NCBI GenBank assembly: GCA_024690865.1
Contig: JAILON010000078.1
Location: forward strand, 1-38,227
From: Treponema sp.
GTDB taxonomy: Bacteria; Spirochaetota; Spirochaetia; Treponematales; Treponemataceae
Direction of reading: 5' to 3'
DNA: 38,227 nt
In this document: positions 1 to 7,121 of the stretch, piece after piece
Layout: every line of letters begins with the position of its first letter
Numbering within the stretch: position 1 is the stretch's first letter
Made by a program: the position numbers and the translations under genes
The notes under the pieces: model-generated
What the model was told of the DNA's origin: nothing
The model's database searches: none
What the model saw: the letters and a program-made list of their open reading frames with translations, nothing else

Positions 1-105
1 GCGATTAAGAATGCCAGCTCCCGCTGGACGATGTCCATAAGAGACTGGGGACTGGCCGTTAATCAGTTTGCGATAGTTTTTGACGGGCGTGTTCCTGCAT
101 TCTAA
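1..105 (+). CDS. IS256-family (Mutator-type) transposase, C-terminal end (partial)
   Basis: Only the last 34 codons are present, in frame 1, ending in TAA at 103-105. The visible tail includes SSRWTMSIRDWGLAVNQFAI followed by VFDGRV and ends PAF. A W-T-M-x-I-x-x-W-G-L-x-x-x-Q-F-A-I-x-F pattern close to the C-terminus is typical of IS256-family DDE transposases. The catalytic residues lie upstream of the window, so activity cannot be judged. Confidence 0.72.
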   Translation, partial: AIKNASSRWTMSIRDWGLAVNQFAIVFDGRVPAF

Positions 106-139
106 ATGCTGCCATTTACACAAATTTTATGACAGGGTC
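1..139 (+). mobile_element. Right end of an IS256-family insertion sequence
   Basis: The window opens inside an insertion sequence. It holds the end of a transposase frame (stop at 103-105) and then, at about 113-139, a stretch starting ATTTACACAAA and ending GACAGGGTC, which resembles the terminal inverted repeat of IS256-type elements. The left end lies outside the window, so target duplication and completeness cannot be judged. The sequence to the right looks like decayed coding DNA, consistent with an insertion into a gene. The family call rests on the transposase tail plus the terminus type. Confidence 0.7.
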
Positions 140-470
140 GCTTTATGAACAACATTGAAACTCTTCCCTACCTTGTCCGAGTCCGTGATTTCGGCGGGGG
201 CACCCGCCTTCAGCAACAGTATCTGTTCAGCTCCATAAAATTGGGTTTCATCGTATTCAGAAGGTAGGAGTCTACCATTTTTTTCCGAAGCTTTACATTT
301 TTCTTGACGACTTTTCGTTCCGTATAGGCTTCCAGCTGTGGACGGATATGCCTCCCTGCCTTTTTTTCAAGTAGGACTTTAGTGCATACGTTTTGCGTTT
401 GTGATATACTGCGAGCTGTGCTCGTTGAGCATCTGCGTGCTTGCAGAATCCTCAGGTTTTGCGGCTGCCA
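127..470 (-). pseudogene. Possible decayed minus-strand gene truncated by the IS element
   Basis: On the minus strand two overlapping reading frames look protein-like but are out of register. One (about 216-470) reads through GRHIRPQLEAYTERKVVKKN and ends NRYCC. The other (about 127-366) reads EQILLLKAGAPAEITDSD, which resembles an ankyrin-repeat segment, and runs into a stop inside the IS terminus. Neither has a convincing start with a ribosome-binding site. The simplest reading is a frameshifted remnant whose 3' part was replaced by the IS end, but chance open frames are possible. No function is assigned. Confidence 0.25.
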
Positions 471-539
471 TACTTTTTATAAGGAGCAAATGAAGTGAAT
501 GTGTTTTTTACTGTTCTTCCAATACAGAAACAGGCAAGC

Positions 540-576
540 AAACAGCCTTTGCTTTATTTTATATGGCGGGCTGTTT
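540..576. repeat. 8-bp inverted repeat in the gap before the Xre gene
   Basis: AAACAGCC (540-547) is matched by GGCTGTTT (569-576) across a 21-nt AT-rich loop. There is no T-run directly after either arm, so it is a weak terminator candidate at best. The rest of the gap from about 470 to 590 shows nothing recognisable. A possible extended -10 (TGATATACT, 402-410) has no good -35 partner. Confidence 0.4.
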
Positions 577-590
577 GTAAGCTAATATGA

Positions 591-633
591 GGGAAGCCTA
601 ACGTTTTATTTGCTGTGCGTCCGTTGGCTTCCC
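591..633 (+). promoter_or_regulatory. Stem-loop just upstream of the Xre gene ribosome-binding site
   Basis: GGGAAGCCTAACG (591-603) pairs with CGTTGGCTTCCC (622-633), a 12-bp stem with one bulged base and an 18-nt loop. It ends seven bases before the AGGAGG of the Xre gene, so it would sit in the 5' leader. It could be an operator for autoregulation, a leader structure, or a weak terminator of upstream transcription. No T-run follows. Confidence 0.4.
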
Positions 634-654
634 TGCGACAAGGAGGAACGACGT

Positions 655-936
655 ATGTGTAAAATCAACAAGCCCGTTATCAATGCCGAGGCGACTGCAT
701 CACGAATCAAGGAGCTGAGAATCCGCTCGGGATTTTCTGTCCGCGAAATCCAGACCATATTCAATTTATCTTCTGCCGAGGCAATCTATTCTTGGGAAAA
801 AGGCAAGTATTTGCCCTCGATTGACCACCTGATTGTCCTCGCCGCCGTATTCGGGGTTACGGTTGACGACATCATCATGAAAGACGATGTTGAGATCGAG
901 TGCGAAATTGACATGGAAAAAACGGAATCCGCATAG
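655..936 (+). CDS. Xre-family helix-turn-helix regulator
   Basis: A 93-residue DNA-binding protein. Residues about 15-75 form a Cro/C1-type helix-turn-helix: ASRIKELRIRSGFSVREIQ, then SSAEAIYSWEKGKYLPSIDH, ending in the usual VTVDDII segment. The tail is short and acidic. The ATG at 655 follows AAGGAGGAACGACGT; the frame stays open upstream to 610, but that extension lacks a ribosome-binding site and would cross the stem-loop at 591-633. It ends 24 bp before rtcB and is probably cotranscribed with it, so it is the natural candidate for controlling the cluster. An antitoxin role is possible, but no toxin partner is seen. Confidence 0.85.
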   Translation: MCKINKPVINAEATASRIKELRIRSGFSVREIQTIFNLSSAEAIYSWEKGKYLPSIDHLIVLAAVFGVTVDDIIMKDDVEIECEIDMEKTESA

Positions 937-960
937 TAGCTTTTGCAGGAGGAAAGAAAT

Positions 961-2190
961 ATGCAGGAAGTAAAGGGAAAGTACAATACCGCGAAGGTTT
1001 TTGCGGACAAGCTTGAAGAGAGCGGTCGGGTTCAGATTGAGCGTCTTTGCAATCAGCCCTATGCGGCGGGGAGTCGCATCCGCATGATGCCGGATGTCCA
1101 TGCAGGGGCGGGGTGTACGATTGGAACGACGATGACGATTGCCGATAAGGTTTGTCCCAATCTGGTCGGCGTGGACATTGGCTGCGGCATGGAGACCCTG
1201 ATTGTAAAGGCGGACTCCCCGGTGAGTGAACGCTTTAATTCTGAGGAGCTTGACGCGTGCATCAGGCGGGGTATTCCTGCTGGACGGGAGGTGCGCCGCG
1301 GCGATGATCTCCACAGGTTCGTGAGCGAAATAGCGTTCGACAAAATCCGCTGCGAAAAGGCGAACGTCGCGAATGCCAGGCGTTCCCTTGGAACCCTGGG
1401 AGGCGGCAACCACTTCATTGAGGCTGACCGGGACGAGGCGGGGAACCTGTATATCGTCATTCACTCGGGGAGCCGGCATCTTGGACTTGAGGTTGCGGAG
1501 TACTATCAGGATATGGCATGGAAGACGCTGACCCGCACGAGAATCGACGATATCCGCGAAGCCATCTCAAAGCTGAAGGCGGAGGGGCGGGACAATGAGA
1601 TTCAGTCCCTGCTACCGGAAATCAAGAAGGGACTTCAGATTGATATTCCGCAGTCACTTGCCTATGTTGAAGGAGAGCTCTTTGATGACTACATCAACGA
1701 TATGAAGATTGTGCAGCGGTTTGCCGAATTCAATAGGAAGGCGATGATCGACGTAATCTGCGCCGGATTGCAGCTGGACGAACGTGACGTGCTTGACCAG
1801 TTTACGACGATTCACAATTATATCGACATGGACGCGATGATTTTGCGGAAGGGCAGCGTGCGGTCCTTGAAGGGGGAAAAGCTGCTCATTCCGATTAACA
1901 TGCGCGACGGGAGCCTGGTCTGCGTCGGCAAGGGGAACGAGGACTGGAACTTTTCGGCACCGCACGGGGCCGGCCGCGTGATGGGCAGGAAGGAGGCCCG
2001 CTACAAGCTCAAGCTGGAAGATTTTGAAAAATCGATGGAAGGAATTTGGAGCTCGACGGTCTGCTTGAGCACGATTGACGAGGCTCCGATGGTATATAAG
2101 GATATGAGCGAGATTGTCGCCAATATTGAGCCGACCGCGGATATTGTCAATGTAATCAAGCCCGTTTTCAATTTTAAGGCATCGGAGTAG
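961..2190 (+). CDS. rtcB: RtcB-family RNA-splicing ligase
   Basis: RtcB joins RNA 2',3'-cyclic phosphate or 3'-phosphate ends to 5'-OH ends using GTP and Mn2+. The 409-residue frame carries the family signatures in order: PDVHAGAGCTIG near residue 45, VDIGCGM with metal ligands Asp72 and Cys75, GGGNHFIEAD, HSGSRHLG, and APHGAGRVMGR, where His335 corresponds to the guanylylated histidine. The length fits the shorter bacterial RtcB group. The ATG at 961 follows GCAGGAGGAAAGAAAT; an in-frame ATG at 943 is less likely. No archease or RtcA gene is visible. The enzyme family is clear; the substrate (tRNA, rRNA or mRNA damaged by a toxin or phage) is unknown. Confidence 0.95.
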   Translation: MQEVKGKYNTAKVFADKLEESGRVQIERLCNQPYAAGSRIRMMPDVHAGAGCTIGTTMTIADKVCPNLVGVDIGCGMETLIVKADSPVSERFNSEELDACIRRGIPAGREVRRGDDLHRFVSEIAFDKIRCEKANVANARRSLGTLGGGNHFIEADRDEAGNLYIVIHSGSRHLGLEVAEYYQDMAWKTLTRTRIDDIREAISKLKAEGRDNEIQSLLPEIKKGLQIDIPQSLAYVEGELFDDYINDMKIVQRFAEFNRKAMIDVICAGLQLDERDVLDQFTTIHNYIDMDAMILRKGSVRSLKGEKLLIPINMRDGSLVCVGKGNEDWNFSAPHGAGRVMGRKEARYKLKLEDFEKSMEGIWSSTVCLSTIDEAPMVYKDMSEIVANIEPTADIVNVIKPVFNFKASE

Positions 2191-2272
2191 TTTCCCATGC
2201 AAATGATTGGAAGAGAAATGCAGAAGCATTGTACGATAATACGCAAATACGCAATACTATAGGAGGATTATT

Positions 2273-3115
2273 ATGTCTCGGTTTGAAAACATCGCTGTCT
2301 TTGAAGACACGGCAAAAGCCTGCAAGAGCGTGTCCCGCCTGCAGGACAGCATTGCAAAGTCCCTTGCCGGCCAGCAGTTCATTGCTGAGGGAGATGCAAT
2401 AGCGGACGGAAGCAGGGTGTCCCGTTTCGGTTCCGACGGAAAAATCGTTGTGTCCCGGAAACGCAGCTTTGAAGCAGCCAGAAGCTATGCCGGAAAAGGC
2501 AGCAGGGTCTGCGTCCTGAATTTCGCCTCAAGCTCCAGTCCGGGCGGCGGGGTAGTGAACGGGGCAGGGGCGCAGGAAGAATGCCTGTGCCGTACTTCTA
2601 CGCTGTACTTCACTCTGGATACGGATGAAAACTGGAAGCGCTTTTACAATCCGCACCGTAGGGCAAGAAATCCCCTGCATAATGACGACATCATCTATAC
2701 GAAGAATATAACGGTTTTCAAAAGCGATACGAGGATTCCAGAAACACTGCCCGAAAGCAGCTGGTATGATGTAGACGTCATGTCCTGTGCAGCCCCGAAC
2801 CTCCGGGAACGGCCGAGCAACCGCTACAATCCGGGGGACGGAGAGGCCCGCCTGACATTGAGTGATGCGGAACTCCGAAAGCTGCATGAACGGCGTGACG
2901 CGCGGATTTTTGATGTCGCAGTCCAGAATGAGGTGGATGTCCTTGTTCTGGGGGCATTCGGCTGCGGAGCCTTCTGCAATAATCCTGCCGTAGTTGCCGA
3001 CGTGATGCTTTCGCTTGCCCGGAAATACATCCGTGCCTTCAAGGTCGTCGAGTTTGCCGTCTACTGCCCGCCTCATGACGATACCAATTACCGGGAGTTT
3101 GCAGACCGCTGCTGA
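2273..3115 (+). CDS. Bacterial-type poly(ADP-ribose) glycohydrolase, macrodomain (TIGR02452-like)
   Basis: A 280-residue protein of the microbial PARG type, which removes ADP-ribose from modified macromolecules. The signature GGGVVNGAGAQEE lies at residues 91-103, with Glu102 and Glu103 at the catalytic position, preceded by the core strand VCVLNFASSSSPGG. A second macrodomain segment, VLVLGAFGCGAFCNNP, follows near residue 225. The N-terminal 80 residues match the helical extension of this family. The ATG at 2273 follows AGGAGG; the 82-bp gap after rtcB has no terminator, so the two may be cotranscribed. Pairing an ADP-ribose eraser with an RNA ligase hints at de-ADP-ribosylation of RNA ends or of proteins. 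That link is inference. Confidence 0.9.
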   Translation: MSRFENIAVFEDTAKACKSVSRLQDSIAKSLAGQQFIAEGDAIADGSRVSRFGSDGKIVVSRKRSFEAARSYAGKGSRVCVLNFASSSSPGGGVVNGAGAQEECLCRTSTLYFTLDTDENWKRFYNPHRRARNPLHNDDIIYTKNITVFKSDTRIPETLPESSWYDVDVMSCAAPNLRERPSNRYNPGDGEARLTLSDAELRKLHERRDARIFDVAVQNEVDVLVLGAFGCGAFCNNPAVVADVMLSLARKYIRAFKVVEFAVYCPPHDDTNYREFADRC

Positions 3116-3146
3116 ATCCGAACGGATAAAGAACTTGTGCTTCTGT

Positions 3147-3208
3147 AAGCACCTGAGGATGTGCTAACTCGCATAGAGAGCGTAACCACTTCTTCAGGTG
3201 CTTTTTTT
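3147..3208 (+). terminator. Rho-independent terminator after the PARG gene
   Basis: AAGCACCTGAG (3147-3157) pairs with CTTCAGGTGCTT (3192-3203) across a 34-nt loop, followed by a run of seven T (3202-3208). It lies 30 bp after the PARG stop and would end the Xre-rtcB-PARG transcript. Confidence 0.7.
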
Positions 3209-3218
3209 GAGCTTCGGT

Positions 3219-3863
3219 TTAAAAATCGAATACGAAGAGAGCACCGATGGAAGAATCCACATCTGTGTCATAATAGTCTTCATACTCTCTTCCGAAAGCT
3301 TCGTCATTCCTCCAGACCTTGCACGGGGGAGAGAATGATTTGTTCATCTCAAGAGCCTCGTCGATTGACTTGCCTTGCTCCATCAGAAAATCACCTGCCA
3401 ATGTTTCATGGCGGTAGCTTGAACTGTCAGCGGTTAATAGTATTTTTTTTGAATGAAGAATCGGAGCGAAATATTTTCTGCAAATATCTATCATCTTATC
3501 CGCCCATTCTTTTCCGCTTATGGGAAAATCTCTTTCAAACATGTCCACCATGTGATTCCACTTGAACCCATCAAGTGCACTGTCTCCGTTTATTTCTGTT
3601 TCCCGTATTTCTACGGTATTTTTATACACGTCAAGTTGACATTGAAAGCTTTTGCTGTTATATGAAAGATGTATTTCATCCTCATAATCGGAAAAGCGTC
3701 CAATGTGCCATATATCGGTTGCCGGTATGTTTGGTTTAGATGTATCGTAATCATCAAGGATAAAGGCGTTGCCCTTTACCCGCTTCTTGAATTCCGTGCA
3801 AAAATTGCGGAAATCATCGGTCGGTAAATCATGGTCCATAAAGTATAAGATGTCAATGCCCAT
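3219..3863 (-). CDS. Hypothetical protein
   Basis: A 214-residue soluble protein of no family I recognise. It is rich in Asp, Glu, Phe and Tyr, with no signal peptide or membrane segment. It starts MGIDILYFMDHDLP, which might suggest a phosphatase-like or immunity-type fold, but no catalytic motif is evident. The ATG at 3863 is chosen because AAGGAGC lies nine bases upstream; the frame stays open to 3923 without another ribosome-binding site. It is transcribed against the flanking cluster genes and has its own promoter at 3892-3919. Its fixed place between the two halves of the cluster makes it a possible cargo gene. Confidence 0.7.
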   Translation of the reverse strand: MGIDILYFMDHDLPTDDFRNFCTEFKKRVKGNAFILDDYDTSKPNIPATDIWHIGRFSDYEDEIHLSYNSKSFQCQLDVYKNTVEIRETEINGDSALDGFKWNHMVDMFERDFPISGKEWADKMIDICRKYFAPILHSKKILLTADSSSYRHETLAGDFLMEQGKSIDEALEMNKSFSPPCKVWRNDEAFGREYEDYYDTDVDSSIGALFVFDF

Positions 3864-3891
3864 AATGAAAAGCTCCTTCTCGGCGAATTCT

Positions 3892-3919
3892 ACTATAACG
3901 CAATCATCCCGGCAATCAA
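3892..3919 (-). promoter_or_regulatory. Sigma70-type promoter for the minus-strand hypothetical gene
   Basis: On the minus strand the -35 TTGATT (3914-3919) and -10 TATAGT (3892-3897) are separated by 16 bp, 28 bp upstream of the ATG at 3863. It diverges from the promoter at 3972-4000. Confidence 0.55.
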
Positions 3920-3971
3920 GCACAGCTTTATGGGAGACGTGTCCATGAAATACGTTTCAAGTGTCGCTTTG

Positions 3972-4000
3972 TTGCACGTGTCTGTCTGTCATGGTATAAT
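3972..4000 (+). promoter_or_regulatory. Strong sigma70-type promoter for the four-gene phosphatase operon
   Basis: TTGCAC (3972-3977) and a perfect TATAAT (3995-4000) with a 17-bp spacer. The predicted RNA start near 4007 leaves a leader of about 33 nt before the ATG at 4040. Confidence 0.8.
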
Positions 4001-4039
4001 ACGCGGGAGGCTGAAAGCAAATATGATGAGGGGGTAAGA

Positions 4040-4864
4040 ATGACAATTTACATGACCAGCGACCTGCACGTGGACCATTATATATGGGAAGGAATAAGCT
4101 TGGAAAAATACATGGCCGCTGCCCTCAAGCCTGCGGATGTCCTTTGTGTCGCTGGCGACACCTGTGATGACCCGAACTTATTCGTGAAGTTTTACCAGAC
4201 GGTTTCGCCTCTCTACAAAAAGATTTTCGTGGTGTTCGGGAATCATGACCTGACTGTCGGGAATAAAAGCTACTTCAGGAACAATCCTTTCTCAGAGACC
4301 CAGAAAAAGCTGGACTTCCTGAAGGAGGAAGTGTCCGCCTTGGGCACTGTTTCTATTCTCGACGGGACCGTGGAAGAGTTTGAGGGCGTGAAATTCGGCG
4401 GGACAATGGCCTGCAACGACTGGACCTGGGCTTATACGCTTGAGCCCGACGGAACTGATTTCATGTTCCTGCATAACTGGCATTACTGGTTCGACTATAT
4501 CAATTGGAATTACATGGACAACAATCACGCGAAAATCCTCAAATCGGAGATGGACAAGCTGGATTACGTTGTTTCCCAAAAGCCCGATATCATCATGACC
4601 CATTTTATCCCCCTGTTTTTTGGGGTGGAAAGGGAGTACTATAATTTAGACACTACAACATACTTTTATTTTGACGGGCAGAAATATCTGGACCAGGTCA
4701 AGGACAAATGTATCTGGCAGGCAGGGCACACCCATACCGCGCGCGCAAAGGATTTGCATCTTCCGGACGGGAGGCTTGTCCACCTGAAGCTGAATCCGGT
4801 CGGCTATCCTGATGAATTCTCGGAGAATGCAGGGAAAAGGGATGTGTTTATAGTTACGAGGTAA
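4040..4864 (+). CDS. Calcineurin-like metallophosphoesterase 1
   Basis: A 274-residue two-metal phosphoesterase. The metal-binding motifs are in order: SDLHVDH (Asp8, His10), VAGDTCDD, FGNHDLT, MTHFIP and AGHTHTA. These are the five motifs of the calcineurin-like superfamily. No signal peptide, so it is cytoplasmic. The ATG at 4040 follows GAGGGGGTAAGA. It is the first gene of a four-gene run with gaps of 1 bp, 8 bp and a short overlap. Substrates in this superfamily range from phosphoproteins to cyclic nucleotides and RNA termini, so the reaction cannot be fixed from sequence. Next to rtcB and PARG, a role in processing RNA or nucleotide ends is reasonable inference. Confidence 0.88.
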   Translation: MTIYMTSDLHVDHYIWEGISLEKYMAAALKPADVLCVAGDTCDDPNLFVKFYQTVSPLYKKIFVVFGNHDLTVGNKSYFRNNPFSETQKKLDFLKEEVSALGTVSILDGTVEEFEGVKFGGTMACNDWTWAYTLEPDGTDFMFLHNWHYWFDYINWNYMDNNHAKILKSEMDKLDYVVSQKPDIIMTHFIPLFFGVEREYYNLDTTTYFYFDGQKYLDQVKDKCIWQAGHTHTARAKDLHLPDGRLVHLKLNPVGYPDEFSENAGKRDVFIVTR

Positions 4865-4865
4865 C

Positions 4866-5486
4866 ATGGAAAGGATTTCAAGGGAAGACTTCCTTCATGG
4901 CTATCCGCCGGAGCAGGTTTTTGCCACAAGCGATTTGCACCTCTATCATACGAACATAATCAAATACTGCAACCGTCCCTTTGAGTATTCCCAGCAGGGC
5001 TGCGCGGAGATGAACGAGTTCATTTTGCGGAAGTTTGACCTGTTGCCGGAAGACGGTATGCTCTGGATTTTTGGAGATGTCTTCTTGAGCTGGAATCTGG
5101 ATGATGCGGTAATCATGAACGACATACAGCGGATGAAGAAGAATCACGTGATGAACCTGATTTTGGGGAATCACGATTATAAGATGCGGAAGAAGCCTTT
5201 TCCCACCTGCGTTGCATATTTTGAGCACCTCGGCTTTGACAAGGTGTATGTTGGTCCGCTCCTGTTTGAGAATCTCGTCCTGTCCCATGTACCGGTCTTT
5301 CTTGACGCAAAGCAGCCGCGTGTAAACCTGCACGGGCATACGCATGAAAAAATGGTGGGCGAGGATTATTTTCTGGGAGAATACTGCAAGTCAAGTCCAA
5401 AGAAAAAGGTGAACCCCGTCCAATACAAGAACGTGTGTATGGATGCGAACGGTTTCCAGATTCTGCGGCTGGCAGATTTTTTATAG
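4866..5486 (+). CDS. Calcineurin-like metallophosphoesterase 2
   Basis: A 206-residue phosphoesterase of a different subgroup from its neighbour. Motifs: ATSDLHLYHTNIIKYCNRPF, IFGDVFL, LGNHDYK, LSHVPV and LHGHTHE. The 'H-x-N-I-I-x-Y-C-N-R-P-F' pattern is typical of the compact phosphoesterases also found in phages and mobile elements. The ATG at 4866 is one base after the upstream stop, indicating translational coupling. Two distantly related phosphoesterases in tandem suggest successive or complementary steps on one substrate class. The substrate is unknown. Confidence 0.88.
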   Translation: MERISREDFLHGYPPEQVFATSDLHLYHTNIIKYCNRPFEYSQQGCAEMNEFILRKFDLLPEDGMLWIFGDVFLSWNLDDAVIMNDIQRMKKNHVMNLILGNHDYKMRKKPFPTCVAYFEHLGFDKVYVGPLLFENLVLSHVPVFLDAKQPRVNLHGHTHEKMVGEDYFLGEYCKSSPKKKVNPVQYKNVCMDANGFQILRLADFL

Positions 5487-5494
5487 GGGGTAAA

Positions 5495-6268
5495 ATGCAG
5501 CACATATTTCACGTGCATACGGTGAGATGCAAACATGCTTCCGATGAATGCGATGAAGATTACATAGCGGCTGCCCTTGAGCTTGGTGCCGAAAAAATCA
5601 GCTTTACTGACCACAGTCCGTTCCCTGGGAATTCCTTCAAGAACCGGATGGATATGGAGGATCTGCCGGGCTATGTGGAAAGCCTGATGCGGCTGAGGGA
5701 CACGTATGACGGTAAGATTACGGTGGAAATCGGACTTGAATTTGAGTACCTGCCGTCTATGCGGGCTTTTTATGAGGATGTGAAAAACAAATGGAGCCTG
5801 AGCCCTTGTATAATCGGACAGCATTTTTATCAGCATGCGGACGGACGCTACAGCTTTGATGATGACAAAGAGTACAACAAGGAAAACGAATATATCGGAT
5901 GCGGGAATGCAATGATTGAAGGAATGGAAACCGGGTTCTTCATGGTCGCGGCTCACCCGGACAGGATATTCAGACGTTGCAATCACTGGACTGCCGGAAT
6001 GGCAGAGATGTCCAAGCGGATTATAGAAGCGGCAGTCAAAAATGATATCATTCTTGAACGGAATATTTCCTCGTATGAGAAATTTCTTGCCAAGTCCGGC
6101 TTTTCTTACTGGCGGAAAGAGTTCTGGAAGGTAGTAGAAGACTACAATAAGACTGCATCACATCCCGTGAAGATTATCATGGGAGTTGACGCGCATTCTA
6201 CGGATGAAATGCGACGGCGATGCAGAATAGCGGATAAGGACTGCTTTGGGGCAACCTGCCCCCGCTAA
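5495..6268 (+). CDS. PHP-domain phosphatase (histidinol-phosphatase HisK-like)
   Basis: A 257-residue PHP-fold metal-dependent phosphoesterase. Metal ligands visible in order: HVH (residues 6-8), FTDHSPF, VEIGLEFEY, GQHF, AHPDR and GVDAHST. This is the pattern of the HisK-type histidinol phosphatase group, but there are no histidine-synthesis genes nearby, and PHP proteins also act on other phosphate esters. The ATG at 5495 follows ATAGGGGGTAAA; the frame is open upstream to 5435 within the preceding gene but lacks a ribosome-binding site there. It lies 8 bp after the second phosphoesterase and overlaps the HAD gene start by one base. Confidence 0.87.
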   Translation: MQHIFHVHTVRCKHASDECDEDYIAAALELGAEKISFTDHSPFPGNSFKNRMDMEDLPGYVESLMRLRDTYDGKITVEIGLEFEYLPSMRAFYEDVKNKWSLSPCIIGQHFYQHADGRYSFDDDKEYNKENEYIGCGNAMIEGMETGFFMVAAHPDRIFRRCNHWTAGMAEMSKRIIEAAVKNDIILERNISSYEKFLAKSGFSYWRKEFWKVVEDYNKTASHPVKIIMGVDAHSTDEMRRRCRIADKDCFGATCPR

Positions 6269-6780
6269 TGAGCCGGGAGAAGCCCCGCAGTCCTCTAGAA
6301 AATATGATAGATGATTGTCATGGATGCGTCAATATGGATACTGTGGTCTTTATTGACATTGATGGGGTTCTGAACACAAAGGAAAGCTGGAGGACTCCGT
6401 TCCAGCTTGATGACGGCTGTATCAGAAACTTCTGCCACAGTTTTTCCGAGTCAAAGCGGGAGCTAAAAATTGTTTTGACCTCCTCATGGAAAAACGGTTT
6501 TTCTTCCCTTCCGGAGTATGAGACTTCGCAGCTGCAAGAGCTCCGAAAGAAACTGGGGGCGTATGGTTTTGCCATCTCCGGACGGACAAGAGTTTTTGCA
6601 AATCGCATGGCAGAAATAGATGACTATTTGAATAACCATGAAGTCGCTGAATATGCGGTCGTTGATGACGACAGGCAGGAGTATTCCTTGGACTTCTTGA
6701 AGAAAGTGACGCTGATAGATTCCACCGAGGGCTTCACGTTGAAGGACGGAAAGAGGATTAAGTGGAATGTTACCAGGTAG
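6268..6780 (+). CDS. HAD-superfamily phosphatase, like the HAD domain of Swiss Army Knife RNA-repair proteins
   Basis: A small cap-less HAD phosphatase of 170 residues. Motif I is FIDIDGVLNT (nucleophile Asp30, acid Asp32), motif II is IVLTSSWK, and a terminal acidic motif is VVDDDRQ. The combination D-x-D-G-V-L-N plus T-S-S-W-K/R plus an R-x-x-E-I-x-x-Y-L segment matches the HAD_SAK_2 type known from multidomain RNA-repair proteins. The start at 6268 overlaps the PHP stop (TAATG); a later in-frame ATG at 6334 is possible, since the domain begins right there. The stop codon TAG (6778-6780) forms the first bases of an 18-bp copy of a tRNA 3' end, so the gene ends exactly at a tRNA-derived repeat. 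Confidence 0.82.
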   Translation: MSREKPRSPLENMIDDCHGCVNMDTVVFIDIDGVLNTKESWRTPFQLDDGCIRNFCHSFSESKRELKIVLTSSWKNGFSSLPEYETSQLQELRKKLGAYGFAISGRTRVFANRMAEIDDYLNNHEVAEYAVVDDDRQEYSLDFLKKVTLIDSTEGFTLKDGKRIKWNVTR

Positions 6781-6937
6781 CTGGGGCAGGACTTGGCTTC
6801 CAGTCGCGGACATTGTGTCCGCTCCTTACTGCCGCCTCCGTTCGCTGCCGGGCACATCCATGTGCCCTTTTCGTTGCGCGCGCTCACTCCAGTTTAAGTC
6901 CTGCGTCTCGTACTTCCCTGATGCGGTTTAAAATAAA

Positions 6938-6967
6938 AAAAGCCTTGTCGCAAGGAACAAGGCTTTT
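6938..6967. terminator. Bidirectional terminator hairpin, duplicate copy
   Basis: AAAAGCCTTGT (6938-6948) pairs perfectly with ACAAGGCTTTT (6957-6967). A-runs on the left and T-runs on the right let it work in both directions. It is a copy of the hairpin at 7089-7118 carried inside the repeat unit, and could end the phosphatase operon mRNA from the left. Confidence 0.7.
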
Positions 6968-7083
6968 CGTTAGCTGGGGCAGGACTTGCCCTTTCGGGCC
7001 GCGGTAGCCTGCTTGCTCCTCCCCCTGGTCGGCGCAGGCTACCGTTCAAGTCCCGCGTCTCGTACTGCCCTGATGCGGTTTAA

Positions 7084-7118
7084 AATAAAAAAGCCTTGTC
7101 GTAAGGAACAAGGCTTTT
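7084..7118 (-). terminator. Terminator of the initiator tRNA gene
   Basis: On the minus strand, directly after the tRNA 3' end, AAAAGCCTTGT pairs with ACAAGGCTTTT (arms 7089-7099 and 7108-7118) and is followed by T-rich sequence. This is a standard intrinsic terminator four bases beyond the tRNA. Confidence 0.75.
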
Positions 7119-7121
7119 CGT

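Noticed and set aside
3161..3665. Plus-strand open frames opposite the hypothetical gene at 3219-3863
   Set aside because: They start inside the terminator hairpin or lack a ribosome-binding site. The minus-strand frame has both a promoter and a ribosome-binding site.
7044..7070. A second tRNA gene read from GTTCAAGTCCCGC on the plus strand
   Set aside because: No T-stem, anticodon arm or acceptor stem can be formed; it is an inverted T-arm fragment within the repeat unit.
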